Positions 55,849 to 64,000 of a DNA stretch of 64,000 nucleotides are shown in pieces (position 1 is the first letter of the stretch; every line of letters begins with the position of its first letter). Below the pieces are notes generated by a model, which had not been told where the DNA came from, did no database searches, and worked only from the letters and a program-made list of their open reading frames with translations. This DNA comes from Sporosarcina sp. BP05 (GTDB taxonomy: Bacteria > Bacillota > Bacilli > Bacillales_A > Planococcaceae), in NCBI RefSeq assembly GCF_014282005.1, contig NZ_JACFTD010000002.1, positions 62,001-126,000 of the forward strand. The letters are read 5' to 3'. The translations under genes and the position numbers were made by a program.

Positions 55849-56496
55849 ATGAAATTCGGAAAACGCTACTCGAAAGGGACAGTCTTCATGGCGATGCTTC
55901 ATGGTGTCCTCATTGGTGTCGCGGCTGTTGCGGTGATTGGTCTACTGCTTATGGGGACTAAAGGGGAAGACGACAGCAAGACGAGCGGCAAAGAGTTACC
56001 TACATCGGGTCCAGCAGCTGTTGAAAATTCAGCAAAGCCTGCTGAAGAGTCGTTACAATTATTTGCGAAACAGCATGGGGCATTCTCGTCCTCGGAATCT
56101 GCAACTCTATTTATTGCAGAAGATCCAACTCTATCGAAAGCGGCCGTCATAAAGGCAGGCGATAAATACTTAGTTTGGACTGCAGTTGGGTTGGCGGAAA
56201 ATGAGATTAACTCTAGTGAATCTGAAGGTACGTATCGGAAAACGTTCAGGGCGGATACCTCATCTTGCGGGGCAATCGGTGCAGGGAAATTGCGCGAGGT
56301 CCTCAAGCAAACGGAAATAGCCAAAATTAATTATTCGGACGAAACTAAAAAGGAAGGGAAAGATGATGATAAGACGAAGGCGTTTTACAAGAATATCACC
56401 GCCATTACAGCGTTTACGAAGGATTTACGTATCGTCAGATTGCATCTTCTTTCCCATTATTCACATACAGAAAACTGCGTTAAAATCACTTTTTAA
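55849..56496 (+). CDS. SpoIIB-position membrane protein
   Basis: 215 residues with a cytoplasmic basic start, one membrane segment (about 12-36), a Ser/Pro/Lys-rich linker and an outer domain with two cysteines (SSCGAIGAGK, TENCVKI). It lies between the prepilin peptidase and maf, exactly where B. subtilis encodes SpoIIB, a septal protein of engulfment with the same membrane topology. No clear SPOR signature can be confirmed by eye, so the assignment is mostly positional. Confidence 0.7.
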   Translation: MKFGKRYSKGTVFMAMLHGVLIGVAAVAVIGLLLMGTKGEDDSKTSGKELPTSGPAAVENSAKPAEESLQLFAKQHGAFSSSESATLFIAEDPTLSKAAVIKAGDKYLVWTAVGLAENEINSSESEGTYRKTFRADTSSCGAIGAGKLREVLKQTEIAKINYSDETKKEGKDDDKTKAFYKNITAITAFTKDLRIVRLHLLSHYSHTENCVKITF

Positions 56497-56591
56497 GGAT
56501 TAAAAAGGGGTCAAATTTGAGTTTTGAGGATTTTAAGACAATTTTCACAAATCCTTTTATCCAGTATGATGGGCTAAAGGGGGAATTACTA

Positions 56592-57206
56592 ATGAAATTT
56601 ACAGTTGTTAAACCAGTTATTCTAGCTTCAGCATCTCCGCGTCGGAAAGAAATTCTAAGTTTGCTTGGCTTCCCGTTCGCAGTTGTGCCAAGCAATGTGC
56701 CTGAGGATTTAGCTCTAGGAAATAATGATTTTGAAAGCTATGCACGGCAACTCGCTGCGATGAAAACGCAAGCAGTTGCGAATGAAGAGCAGGGTTCTAT
56801 CGTAATTGGAGCGGATACGATTGTTGTGCATAATGGAAAAATATATTCGAAACCAGAAAGTAAAGAACAAGCGCGAACATTTTTAAAAGAGCTTTCTGGT
56901 GAATCACATACAGTTATAACAGGCGTCGGTTTATATATGGGTGATGAGATATGTACATTTTCCGTCCAGACAAAAGTTACTTTCCGAGAACTTGACGATA
57001 TGTTGATTAACGCATATGTGGAATCCGGGGATCCGATGGACAAGGCTGGCGGATACGGTATTCAGACGGCTGGTGCACTATTGGTAGAAAAAATTGAAGG
57101 TGATTATTACAATGTTATGGGTTTGCCCATTGCAATGTTGACGGAGTATATGCGGAAGCTGTCCCTTATGGAATTGAAAGGCGGTGTATCATTCATTGAC
57201 AATTGA
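56592..57206 (+). CDS. maf: Maf-type nucleotide pyrophosphatase
   Basis: About 204 residues, start MKFTVVKPVILASASPRRKE with the Maf signature SASPRRKEIL. The catalytic Asp is in VIGADTIVV, and GDPMDKAGGYGIQ and EGDYYNVMGLP follow. Maf hydrolyses modified or canonical NTPs (dTTP, UTP) and affects septum formation. ATG 56592 fits AAAGGGGG. It overlaps the radC frame. Confidence 0.96.
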   Translation: MKFTVVKPVILASASPRRKEILSLLGFPFAVVPSNVPEDLALGNNDFESYARQLAAMKTQAVANEEQGSIVIGADTIVVHNGKIYSKPESKEQARTFLKELSGESHTVITGVGLYMGDEICTFSVQTKVTFRELDDMLINAYVESGDPMDKAGGYGIQTAGALLVEKIEGDYYNVMGLPIAMLTEYMRKLSLMELKGGVSFIDN

Positions 57207-57894
57207 TACTCAGCCGGGAATGATGATCCGAGACGTACATATAGCGGACAGGCCGCGCGAGCGACTTATTAGGCAAGGTGCGGAAAGTTTATCCAATCAA
57301 GAGCTGATTGCAATATTGTTACGCACGGGTACAAAACAGGAATCTGTTCTCGTTCTTGCCAATCGAATTCTATCCTCTTTCGATAAAATCCAAGACTTGA
57401 AAGACGCTACGATTGAAGAAATGATACTGGTAAAAGGGGTCGGCAAAGCGAAGGCGGTCCAACTTCTTGCTGCCGCAGAGATTGGCAAGCGGATGTATCG
57501 TAAGCATTCAGAGGGGCGCTACACGATAAGGTCCCCTGAGGATGCCGCTGCCTATTTAATGACAGATATGGCCTCACTCAAACAAGAGCATTTCGTTGTG
57601 CTCTTTTTGAATGTTAAAAATGAAGTCCTTCATAAACAGACTATTTTTATCGGTAGCCTGAACTCAAGCATAGTTCATCCACGCGAAATTTTTCGTGAAG
57701 CAGTAAAGCGATCTGCTGCGTCCATAGTAGTTTCGCACAATCATCCGAGCGGAAATCCGTCACCATCTCCGGAAGATATTGAAGTAACTAAGAGACTCAT
57801 TGAAGCGGGTTCAATTATGGGCATCGAAGTACTCGACCACGTTATCATCGGAGATCACCAGTTTTTAAGCTTAAAAGAGAAGGGATACATGTGA
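57196..57894 (+). CDS. radC: RadC/YsxA JAB-domain protein
   Basis: About 232 residues. N-terminal helix-hairpin-helix part (PRERLIRQGAESLSNQELIAILL, then VKGVGKAKAVQLLAA), then a JAB1/MPN metal site: HNHPSGNPSPSPEDIEVT with upstream Glu in the FLNVKNEVL region. Its exact activity is unknown despite the historical radC name. TTG 57196 has the best-spaced SD; GTG 57184 and ATG 57220 are alternatives. It lies before mreB as in B. subtilis. Confidence 0.92.
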   Translation: MTIDTQPGMMIRDVHIADRPRERLIRQGAESLSNQELIAILLRTGTKQESVLVLANRILSSFDKIQDLKDATIEEMILVKGVGKAKAVQLLAAAEIGKRMYRKHSEGRYTIRSPEDAAAYLMTDMASLKQEHFVVLFLNVKNEVLHKQTIFIGSLNSSIVHPREIFREAVKRSAASIVVSHNHPSGNPSPSPEDIEVTKRLIEAGSIMGIEVLDHVIIGDHQFLSLKEKGYM

Positions 57895-58040
57895 CTATAT
57901 TCTGAAATAATGCTTCGAATGGCACGAAAAATGAATCAGGGTACATGTGACGCTGTGAATTTGCTCTTCTATCCGTTATACTATGGTGTATGATTTCATG
58001 AATGCCGTAATTAACGGTTTAGCAGAAAGGAAGAACAAAT

Positions 58041-59057
58041 TTGTTTGGTTTTGGATCTAGAGATGTCGGGATTGACCTCGGCACAGCAAATACATTAGTT
58101 TTCATTAAAGGAAAAGGCATTGTCCTTAGAGAGCCTTCAGTAGTAGCAAAAAATACACATACAGGTGAAATTGTTGCAGTCGGTAGCGCTGCAAGAAATA
58201 TGATTGGTCGTACACCTGGATCGATCGTGGCAACACGCCCGATGAAAGACGGAGTCATTGCTGATTTTGAAATTACGACAGCAATGATTGAGCATTACAT
58301 GAAAGAAGCAACGAAAACGTCAGGTGGAGCATGGAAAAAGCCAAATGTCCTAATTTGTGTGCCTTACGGAATTACTTCTGTTGAACAGCGCGCGGTTATT
58401 GATGCTTCACGTCAAGCTGGTGCAAAAGAAGCTTTCACAATTGAAGAACCGTTTGCGGCTGCAATTGGCGCAAATCTACCTGTTTGGGAACCTACTGGTA
58501 GCATGGTCGTCGATATTGGTGGCGGAACGACAGAAGTTGCAGTCATTTCACTTGGCGGTATCGTAACAAGCGAGTCGATTCGTGTCGGTGGCGACACAAT
58601 GGACGGCGCAATCATTAGCTATATCCGCAAAATGTATAATTTGACTATCGGTGAACGGACTGCAGAAGCTATTAAAATTGAAATTGGTTCTGCAAAAGTA
58701 ATTGGTGATACACAGAAAATGGAGATTCGCGGACGCGATCTTTTGACTGGTCTACCGAAAACGATTGAAATCTCTTCGGATGAAATCGCAGAAGCACTGC
58801 GTGAGTCAATTGCACAAATCATTGATGGCGTGAAAAAGACGCTTGAAACAACGCCTCCAGAATTATCTTCGGATGTTATGGAACGCGGAATTGTGCTAAC
58901 AGGTGGTGGTGCGTTGCTTCAGAATCTTGATAAAGTCATTTCTGATGAAACACAAATGCCTGTTTTCATAGCTGAAGATCCACTCGATTGTGTTGCCATC
59001 GGAACAGGTAAAGCACTTGATAATTTTGAATTGATCAAAAAAATGCAAGGTAGATAA
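58041..59057 (+). CDS. mreB: Rod-shape determining protein MreB
   Basis: A 338-residue bacterial actin. The phosphate-1 loop ([18 protein letters not shown]), phosphate-2 ([21 protein letters not shown]) and the adenosine site ([16 protein letters not shown]) are intact. It directs lateral cell-wall synthesis. TTG start after AAAGGAAG, 7 bp. A TATACT -10 with a weak -35 lies about 60 bp upstream. Confidence 0.98.
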   Translation: MFGFGSRDVGIDLGTANTLVFIKGKGIVLREPSVVAKNTHTGEIVAVGSAARNMIGRTPGSIVATRPMKDGVIADFEITTAMIEHYMKEATKTSGGAWKKPNVLICVPYGITSVEQRAVIDASRQAGAKEAFTIEEPFAAAIGANLPVWEPTGSMVVDIGGGTTEVAVISLGGIVTSESIRVGGDTMDGAIISYIRKMYNLTIGERTAEAIKIEIGSAKVIGDTQKMEIRGRDLLTGLPKTIEISSDEIAEALRESIAQIIDGVKKTLETTPPELSSDVMERGIVLTGGGALLQNLDKVISDETQMPVFIAEDPLDCVAIGTGKALDNFELIKKMQGR

Positions 59058-59076
59058 GTAAGGGAGGACATGGGCA

Positions 59077-59970
59077 ATGCCGCGATTTTTTTCAAATAAA
59101 CGTTTGATATTACTGCTCGTGGGCGTCATTATCCTTGTGGCATTAATTTCATTCTCCCTCAAAGACCGGCAGAATGCCTCCCTTCCAGAACAAGTTGTGA
59201 AAGATGTAGTCGGCTTCGGGCAATCACTATTCTCGAAGCCGGCGCTTTACATAACAAACGTCATTGGGAATATTGATGGGATTTTGAATACATACGAAGA
59301 AAACAAACATTTAAAAGTAAGATTAAGCGAATACGCCTCTGGACAAGCAGAGTTGGCGGATGTTAAAGCAGAAAATGAACGTTTGCTCGAAGTTGTAGGT
59401 AAAAAGGATGATTTGCGTGTGTATGAACCGGTTCAGGCAACGGTCATTTCACGGAACCCTGATCAGTGGGAAGAGAAAATCATCATCGACAAGGGCGAAG
59501 AACACGGCATTAAAAAGAATATGGCGGTTATTACAGCGAATGGCCTGGTTGGGAAAGTTGTCCTTGTCACACCTTTTACTTCAACGGTGGAACTATTGTC
59601 AACTGAAAACCGAAATTTACGTGTTGCCGCAGTCGTTGCGGGTGAAAAGACTTACGGACTGATCGAGGGGTATGACCGGAAACGCAGTGAGCTCATAATG
59701 AAACGAATTGACTCTAGTTTCGAAGTCAAAGTCGGTCAGAAAGTTATAACATCTGGTCTTGGTGGTATTTTTCCAAAGGGTCTTTTGATCGGTGAAGTAA
59801 CAGAAGTGTCGACAGATGATTATGGACTGACGAAGTTGGCGTATATTCGTCCAGCAGCAGATTTCTCGTTGTTGGATCATGTCATCATTACCAAGCGCTC
59901 ATCAATTACTGATGTTAATGGTACGGACGGGAACGATACTACAAATACTGAGGGGGAGGATGGATCATGA
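59077..59970 (+). CDS. mreC: Rod-shape determining protein MreC
   Basis: 297 residues: one membrane anchor (residues 10-28), a coiled coil (ENKHLKVRLSEYASGQAELA) and two beta-barrel domains with ATVISRNPDQWEEKIIIDKG and VGQKVITSGLGGIFPKGL. It connects MreB to penicillin-binding proteins outside the membrane. The stop overlaps mreD (ATGA). Confidence 0.97.
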   Translation: MPRFFSNKRLILLLVGVIILVALISFSLKDRQNASLPEQVVKDVVGFGQSLFSKPALYITNVIGNIDGILNTYEENKHLKVRLSEYASGQAELADVKAENERLLEVVGKKDDLRVYEPVQATVISRNPDQWEEKIIIDKGEEHGIKKNMAVITANGLVGKVVLVTPFTSTVELLSTENRNLRVAAVVAGEKTYGLIEGYDRKRSELIMKRIDSSFEVKVGQKVITSGLGGIFPKGLLIGEVTEVSTDDYGLTKLAYIRPAADFSLLDHVIITKRSSITDVNGTDGNDTTNTEGEDGS

Positions 59971-60491
59971 TCCGGTCCATTATCCCTCTTATTGCTGTAT
60001 TGCTATTTTTCCTAGAGCCTGTTTTTAGCCTGTTTTCACCCGTGAATATTGGTGGTACTAGTTATACACTTGTTCCGCGGTTTGTGGTCGTGTACCTTAT
60101 TTTTATAGCAGTCTATTACAGTAGACAACGTGCAATCATTTACGGAATTGTGCTTGGACTCTTGTATGATATGTACCATATTGATATTATTGGATTATAT
60201 GCATTTCTCTATCCTTTGATCTGCTTTATTGCAACACTAATTATTCGCCAAATCCATCGCCATATTGTAACGGTGATGTTCCTGGCGTTACTTCTGATTA
60301 TCGTGCTTGAAGTGCTATCATACTTTTTCGCTAGTCTAGTTTCATTGACATCAATAGGCTTAGATGAATTCATTACTGGGAGACTTATTCCGACGATAAT
60401 TGCGAATTCAATTTTTGTTGGTATGTTTGGCTGGTTTTTCAAAACTCTTATCTATAAAAGAGTAGTAGAGCGACAAGGCGAAACTTTGTAA
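59967..60491 (+). CDS. mreD: Rod-shape determining protein MreD
   Basis: A 174-residue membrane protein with about five hydrophobic segments and the usual GIVLGLLYDMYHIDIIGLYA loop. It is part of the elongasome and translationally coupled to mreC. Confidence 0.95.
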   Translation: MIRSIIPLIAVLLFFLEPVFSLFSPVNIGGTSYTLVPRFVVVYLIFIAVYYSRQRAIIYGIVLGLLYDMYHIDIIGLYAFLYPLICFIATLIIRQIHRHIVTVMFLALLLIIVLEVLSYFFASLVSLTSIGLDEFITGRLIPTIIANSIFVGMFGWFFKTLIYKRVVERQGETL

Positions 60492-60513
60492 AAGAAAATG
60501 CGGGGTGACGCAA

Positions 60514-61185
60514 ATGACGAAACAGCAATATGTAACGATAAAAGGGACAAAGGACGGTCTTGTTCTTCGGCTTGACGACAAATGCGCTTATTCGGACATG
60601 ATTGCCGAACTCCGTAGAAAAGTGGAGGAAGACGGCTTGGAGGGACTTGCGGAAGTGCAGGTTCATACAGGTAGTCGCTACTGCAATGAAGAAGAATTGC
60701 GGGAAATTATGAATACGATTCATGATTCTCCAAATTTACGTGTATCAAAAATCCAAAGTGATGTTATCACGATGGAAGAATGCAATAGAAAAGTGCTTGA
60801 AAACCAATCCGAAACCTACGTCGGTATCGTGCGATCGGGTCAAGTTGTGCAGGCAGTAGGGGATCTCGTTGTCATTGGTGACGTGAATCCCAATGGCCGC
60901 GTGGTCGCTGCAGGCAGCATCTATGTTCTTGGTAGGCTGAAAGGAATCGCTCATGCAGGCTCGAGCGGCAATGCGAAGGCTGTTATTGCGGCTTCTTGGC
61001 TTGAAGCAACACATCTTATAATCGCGGACAAAATGGAAACGATGACGGATGAGTTAACGATTTTGTCGGAACAACCGGAAATGGAATGTGCCTATTTGCA
61101 TCCGAACGGCTTCATCGCCATCGATCGTCTGCAGGAACTCCGGATTCTTCGGCCTGGTCTGTCATCATTTAAAGGAGGAAGCTAG
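60514..61185 (+). CDS. minC: Septum site-determining protein MinC
   Basis: About 223 residues. An N-terminal FtsZ-inhibiting domain (YVTIKGTKDGLVLRLDD) is followed by the C-terminal beta-helix with GDVNPNGRVVAAGSIYVLGRLKGIAHAG, the typical MinC_C block read in two parts. It blocks Z-ring assembly near poles together with MinD. ATG 60514 is 5 bp after GGGGTGA. Confidence 0.96.
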   Translation: MTKQQYVTIKGTKDGLVLRLDDKCAYSDMIAELRRKVEEDGLEGLAEVQVHTGSRYCNEEELREIMNTIHDSPNLRVSKIQSDVITMEECNRKVLENQSETYVGIVRSGQVVQAVGDLVVIGDVNPNGRVVAAGSIYVLGRLKGIAHAGSSGNAKAVIAASWLEATHLIIADKMETMTDELTILSEQPEMECAYLHPNGFIAIDRLQELRILRPGLSSFKGGS

Positions 61186-61186
61186 T

Positions 61187-61984
61187 GTGGGAGAAGCAAT
61201 CGTAATAACATCTGGTAAAGGTGGTGTCGGTAAGACGACGACAACTGCAAACCTTGGAACCGCATTGGCTCTCCAAGGTAAAAAAGTGTGTCTGATTGAC
61301 ACTGATATCGGTCTCCGAAACCTAGACGTCATTCTCGGCCTTGAAAACCGTATCATCTACGATTTAGTGGATGTCATTGAAGGGCGCTGCAAAGTTCAAC
61401 AGGCACTTGTGAAGGATAAACGCTTTGAGGACGGTCTCTTTTTATTGCCGGCTGCTCAAACTACTGATAAAAATGCTATAAATCCGGAACAGATGAAAAC
61501 ATTGGTCAATGAACTAAAACGAGATTATGACTATATATTGATTGACTGTCCGGCTGGTATCGAACAAGGTTTCAAAAACGCCATTGCCGGCGCAGACCGT
61601 GCCATTGTTGTCACGACACCTGAAATTTCGGCCGTCCGAGACGCAGACCGAATCATTGGTTTGCTTGAACAGGAAGACATAGAACCGCCGAAACTGATCA
61701 TCAACCGCATCAGGCGGCATCTCATGACTAACGGAGATGCACTTGATGTCAACGATATTACGACACACTTGTCTATCGACTTGCTTGGAATCGTCCTAGA
61801 CGACGAAAGCGTTATCACTTCCTCTAACAAAGGGGAGCCAGTCGTCATGGATCCAGCGAACCCTGCAGCATTGGGCTATCGCAACATTGCCCGTCGCATT
61901 CTCGGCGAATCCGTTCCGCTCATGTCACTTGCCGCTGGGAAACCTGGATTCTTCGGTAAACTTAAATCGATTTTTGTGAGATAA
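61187..61984 (+). CDS. minD: Septum site-determining ATPase MinD
   Basis: 265 residues, ParA-type ATPase. The deviant Walker A (SGKGGVGKTT) is at the N-terminus, Walker B is YILIDCPAGIE, and the amphipathic membrane-targeting helix FFGKLKSIFVR is at the C-terminus. It recruits MinC to the membrane. GTG 61187 follows AAAGGAGG by 8 bp and gives the standard start GEAIVITSGKGG. Confidence 0.98.
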   Translation: MGEAIVITSGKGGVGKTTTTANLGTALALQGKKVCLIDTDIGLRNLDVILGLENRIIYDLVDVIEGRCKVQQALVKDKRFEDGLFLLPAAQTTDKNAINPEQMKTLVNELKRDYDYILIDCPAGIEQGFKNAIAGADRAIVVTTPEISAVRDADRIIGLLEQEDIEPPKLIINRIRRHLMTNGDALDVNDITTHLSIDLLGIVLDDESVITSSNKGEPVVMDPANPAALGYRNIARRILGESVPLMSLAAGKPGFFGKLKSIFVR

Positions 61985-61990
61985 CCCCAA

Positions 61991-62026
61991 ACCCCTGACA
62001 CATATTTTTTGTGTTGGGGGTTTTTT
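61991..62026 (+). terminator. Terminator of the mre-min operon
   Basis: CCCCTGACAC pairs with GTGTTGGGGG across a T-rich loop, then TTTTTT. The NERD cassette begins just after it. Confidence 0.85.
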
Positions 62027-62053
62027 GTGGAATTTCGGTTGGAGGGAGGAAGA

Positions 62054-62153
62054 GTTGAAATTACAATTCGAAAGTTGCAATTAAACGTGCGAAGTTGCAA
62101 TTACGTTTCCATAGTTGCAATTAAACATGGAAATTTGCAATTAGCGATAGTAA
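62054..62153 (+). repeat. 20-bp phased repeat array, left of the NERD gene
   Basis: Five units start at 62054, 62074, 62094, 62114 and 62134, exactly 20 bp apart. The core is GTTGCAATTA (three exact copies; GTTGAAATTA and TTTGCAATTA at the two ends). The second half of each unit varies, apart from a tendency to end in GAAA/GGAAA. Not a reading frame, since 20 is not a multiple of 3. The array ends 75 bp before the NERD start codon. Confidence 0.9.
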
Positions 62154-62228
62154 ATGAATTAGATTCCGCGATGGGGTTAGATATCGGTACTTTTTCAATG
62201 AGAAAGTCAAAAAAGGAGGAGATTTTGA

Positions 62229-63227
62229 TTGATTATTAAAAAACGAGGTATTCCAGGGGCTTTTGCAGGGTTAGCATCGCTTGTTTCACGTATATCGGAA
62301 TCTGATGAAGTATTTAAAAGAATCAAGTCTGATTATAAAAATAGTCGTGCAGGATTTGCGGGTGAATTAAAGGTTGATAATTTTTTGGAAGAGCTTGAAC
62401 TGAAGATGCCCTATTACGTTTTGCAGAATCTGAATATCAGGGTTGGAAAAAAGGAAGTTCAGATTGACACAGTGATTATCCATCCCAATTTCATTATGAT
62501 AATAGAAATAAAAAATATGCGGGGGGAGTTTTATTTTGATCCCGTTAATAAACATTTTTATAGGTTGAGCGACGTAGGGAAAAAGGAAGGAATGAGGAAC
62601 CCGGAATCGCAGCTAAGTCGGTCTACAACTATTATCAATTCATTCCTTCGTGGTAAAGGGATTGAGATGTCCGCCAATGGACTTATCGTATTCGTTAGCC
62701 GTGCGGGTATTGTTATGCAAGCATCAGAAAAGCGGGAAACGATTCCGCTTGATTCACTGGTGGAGTATATTGAGTTTTTAGAAAACAGAACTAAACGCGT
62801 GATGCCAACTGAAAAATGCAAGCGTTTGGCGCTGGAGCTATTAGCTGAAGATAGGCCGGAAGAACTAGTTAGCATCGTCGACTTTTATAATGTTTCAATT
62901 GATAAAGTGAAAAAAGGGGTCAGATGTCCGGAGTGCAGTACCATTCCAATGCTAAGAAAACATTCGCGATGGTATTGTGAGAAATGTGGAAAGGAATCGC
63001 GTGATGCTCACCTCAATACCTTGAAGGAATATCGGTTATTATTTGGGCCGGAAATTACAAGTAGAAGTGCGATTGAATTCATGCAGCACAATTCCATTTA
63101 CTTTGCGATACGTGTTCTTAATAATAATGCTGAAATAAAAAAAGCGAAGGCAAGGTATCGATTATTTCAAATTAGCGATGAAAAACATCTATTATCGGAA
63201 TTTATTTGGGCAGAGTTGAAAAACTAG
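62229..63227 (+). CDS. NERD-domain nuclease-related protein with C-terminal zinc ribbon
   Basis: 332 residues. An N-terminal helix region leads into a NERD domain, a PD-(D/E)xK-like nuclease fold. Candidate active-site residues are Glu in AGFAGELKVDNFLEEL, Asp in VQIDTVIIHP and Glu-x-Lys in MIIEIKNMRGEFYFD. Residues near 235-260 form a zinc ribbon (CPEC and CEKC), followed by a helical C-terminus. TTG start, about 8 bp after AAGGAGGAG. It is a single gene inserted between minD and spoIVFA, flanked by phased repeat arrays on both sides. DNA or RNA cleavage is likely from the family, but the biological role is unknown. Confidence 0.88.
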   Translation: MIIKKRGIPGAFAGLASLVSRISESDEVFKRIKSDYKNSRAGFAGELKVDNFLEELELKMPYYVLQNLNIRVGKKEVQIDTVIIHPNFIMIIEIKNMRGEFYFDPVNKHFYRLSDVGKKEGMRNPESQLSRSTTIINSFLRGKGIEMSANGLIVFVSRAGIVMQASEKRETIPLDSLVEYIEFLENRTKRVMPTEKCKRLALELLAEDRPEELVSIVDFYNVSIDKVKKGVRCPECSTIPMLRKHSRWYCEKCGKESRDAHLNTLKEYRLLFGPEITSRSAIEFMQHNSIYFAIRVLNNNAEIKKAKARYRLFQISDEKHLLSEFIWAELKN

Positions 63228-63243
63228 TTGTTGAAATGGCGGG

Positions 63244-63363
63244 TTTGCAATTAGATTTGACTAGTCGCAGTTAGAATTCGAAAGTTGCAATTAGAATCCA
63301 AAAGTTGCAGTTAAAACTTAAGGGTTGCAATTAGAACCCGAAAGTTGCAATAAAAGAGAACGC
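63244..63363 (+). repeat. 20-bp phased repeat array, right of the NERD gene
   Basis: Six units start at 63244, 63264, 63284, 63304, 63324 and 63344, exactly 20 bp apart and in the same orientation and core as the left array. The unit consensus is about GTTGCAATTAGAATCCGAAA, better conserved over its full length than on the left. It begins 17 bp after the NERD stop codon. Confidence 0.9.
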
Positions 63364-63420
63364 GCTGGTATTTGCCGCCCAAATTTTCTCGCAGAAATCG
63401 AACTATACGAAATCCACTTT

Positions 63421-63449
63421 CAATAATTCAAACCAACCGCCCATACTAT
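63421..63449 (+). promoter_or_regulatory. Possible sigma-E promoter of spoIVFA
   Basis: A -35-like CAATAATT (63421-63428) and a -10-like CATACTAT (63442-63449) with about 13 bp between them resemble the mother-cell sigma-E consensus. spoIVF genes are sigma-E-controlled in B. subtilis. Confidence 0.35.
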
Positions 63450-63496
63450 TCCCCTCATCTCCGTCATATACTAAAAAAAACGGGTGGTGTGACCGG

Positions 63497-64000
63497 TTGA
63501 AATGGAGAACGAAGTGGATGATGGCAATTGTGTTGACGCTCGGTGTGATTGGTGTGGCGAAGTTGGAGGATGCGGGTGTTATTCAGGAACCTGTTACACA
63601 GTATGTGACGTCTGGAAAGGACTTTTTGGCGATGAAGAAATGGGTTGCGACGATGATTAAAGATCCTGGGGCCGACAAAATTGCGGTCATGGCAGATCCA
63701 CATCGGGAAGATCCATTTTCGGCGTATGAATCAATGCAACCCTATAAAGAGGGAGTAATTGTATCTTATACGCAACCATTGCCGATTGATGCACAAGAAA
63801 ACGGGCTAGTGATATTCACAGGTTTTACGCGCGAATCGGGTAAGACTATCACGGTATTATATGATAGTGGAGATGAAGTGACGTATGGTTATGTTGGAAA
63901 AGTTGTCAAACTGCCGTATACTGCTGTGAAAAAAGGGGACACGCTGGCGCTAATGAATGAGGGGGCGATTTATCTGAAGGTGAAGCGTGATGGGGTGAAA
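63497..64000 (+). CDS. spoIVFA: SpoIVFA (stage IV sporulation protein FA), 3'-truncated by window edge
   Basis: 168 codons of an open frame reach the right edge. One membrane segment (MMAIVLTLGVIGVAKL, residues 8-23) is followed by an outer domain of M23/LytM type (GYVGKVVKLPYTAVKKGDTL). SpoIVFA holds the SpoIVFB protease inactive in the outer forespore membrane until sigma-K activation. Gene order after minD matches B. subtilis. TTG 63497 is chosen behind GGTGGTGTG. Confidence 0.85.
   Translation, partial: MKWRTKWMMAIVLTLGVIGVAKLEDAGVIQEPVTQYVTSGKDFLAMKKWVATMIKDPGADKIAVMADPHREDPFSAYESMQPYKEGVIVSYTQPLPIDAQENGLVIFTGFTRESGKTITVLYDSGDEVTYGYVGKVVKLPYTAVKKGDTLALMNEGAIYLKVKRDGVK

Noticed and set aside
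62009..62239. A 76-codon forward frame across the left array
   Set aside because: It has no ribosome binding site, runs through repeats whose 20-bp period changes frame each unit, and overlaps the NERD start.
62054..63363. The phased arrays read as a CRISPR array
   Set aside because: The units are 20 bp in total with a 10-bp core and 10-bp variable part, far below CRISPR repeat and spacer lengths, and no cas gene is present.

Overview
The window is chromosomal DNA from a low-GC, spore-forming Firmicute of the order Bacillales. It is most likely a Sporosarcina-like member of the Planococcaceae; this rests on gene order and protein resemblance, not on a search. The stretch ysoA-tig-clpX-lonA-ysxC-hemAXCDBL-valS-folC-comC/pilD-spoIIB-like-maf-radC-mreBCD-minCD-spoIVFA keeps the order known from Bacillus subtilis. 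lonB and ysxE are not where B. subtilis has them. Several accessory blocks are inserted into or placed beside this backbone.

Region by region. 1-7.6 kb: the end of a xylose-type sugar ABC transporter (ATPase, permease), then a membrane-tethered sugar-binding protein, a LytS/YesM-type kinase, an AraC-type response regulator and a XylF-like lipoprotein. This looks like a sugar-sensing and uptake unit. 7.6-9.5 kb: an SOS-like promoter driving a small WYL-like protein, a Y-family DNA polymerase (UvrX type) and a YolD-like protein. 9.5-11.1 kb: a chromate transporter between two copies of a 36-bp repeat. 11.7-14.5 kb: a BltD-like acetyltransferase, a TetR regulator and a MATE efflux pump sharing operator-like motifs. 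14.5-18.8 kb: an amino-sugar operon (nagA, nagB, nagR-like, SIS protein, HPr) with a NagR-type operator; a structured ~100-nt repeat lies in its leader and again after its last gene. 18.9-25.7 kb: ysoA, tig, clpX, lonA, ysxC. 26.1-32.4 kb: the heme operon. 32.5-36.4 kb: a SpoVID-position gene and T-box-controlled valS.

36.7-55.7 kb is a type IV pilus locus split around folC. It has three minor pilins, one with a long beta-solenoid-like passenger; two ATP-grasp ligases on the other strand; folC; two tandem membrane GGDEF proteins; a VanW/G5 protein; then pilB, pilT, pilC, pilA, pilM, pilN, pilO and pilD. 55.8-62.0 kb returns to the backbone (spoIIB-like, maf, radC, mreBCD, minCD). 62.0-63.4 kb is a cassette between minD and spoIVFA: a NERD-domain nuclease-like gene with a C-terminal zinc ribbon, flanked on both sides by arrays of exactly 20-bp-phased repeats with core GTTGCAATTA. 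A related pattern with a different core and a 21-bp period lies upstream of hemA. These phased arrays and the NERD gene are the strongest candidate for an undescribed system. The window ends inside spoIVFA.
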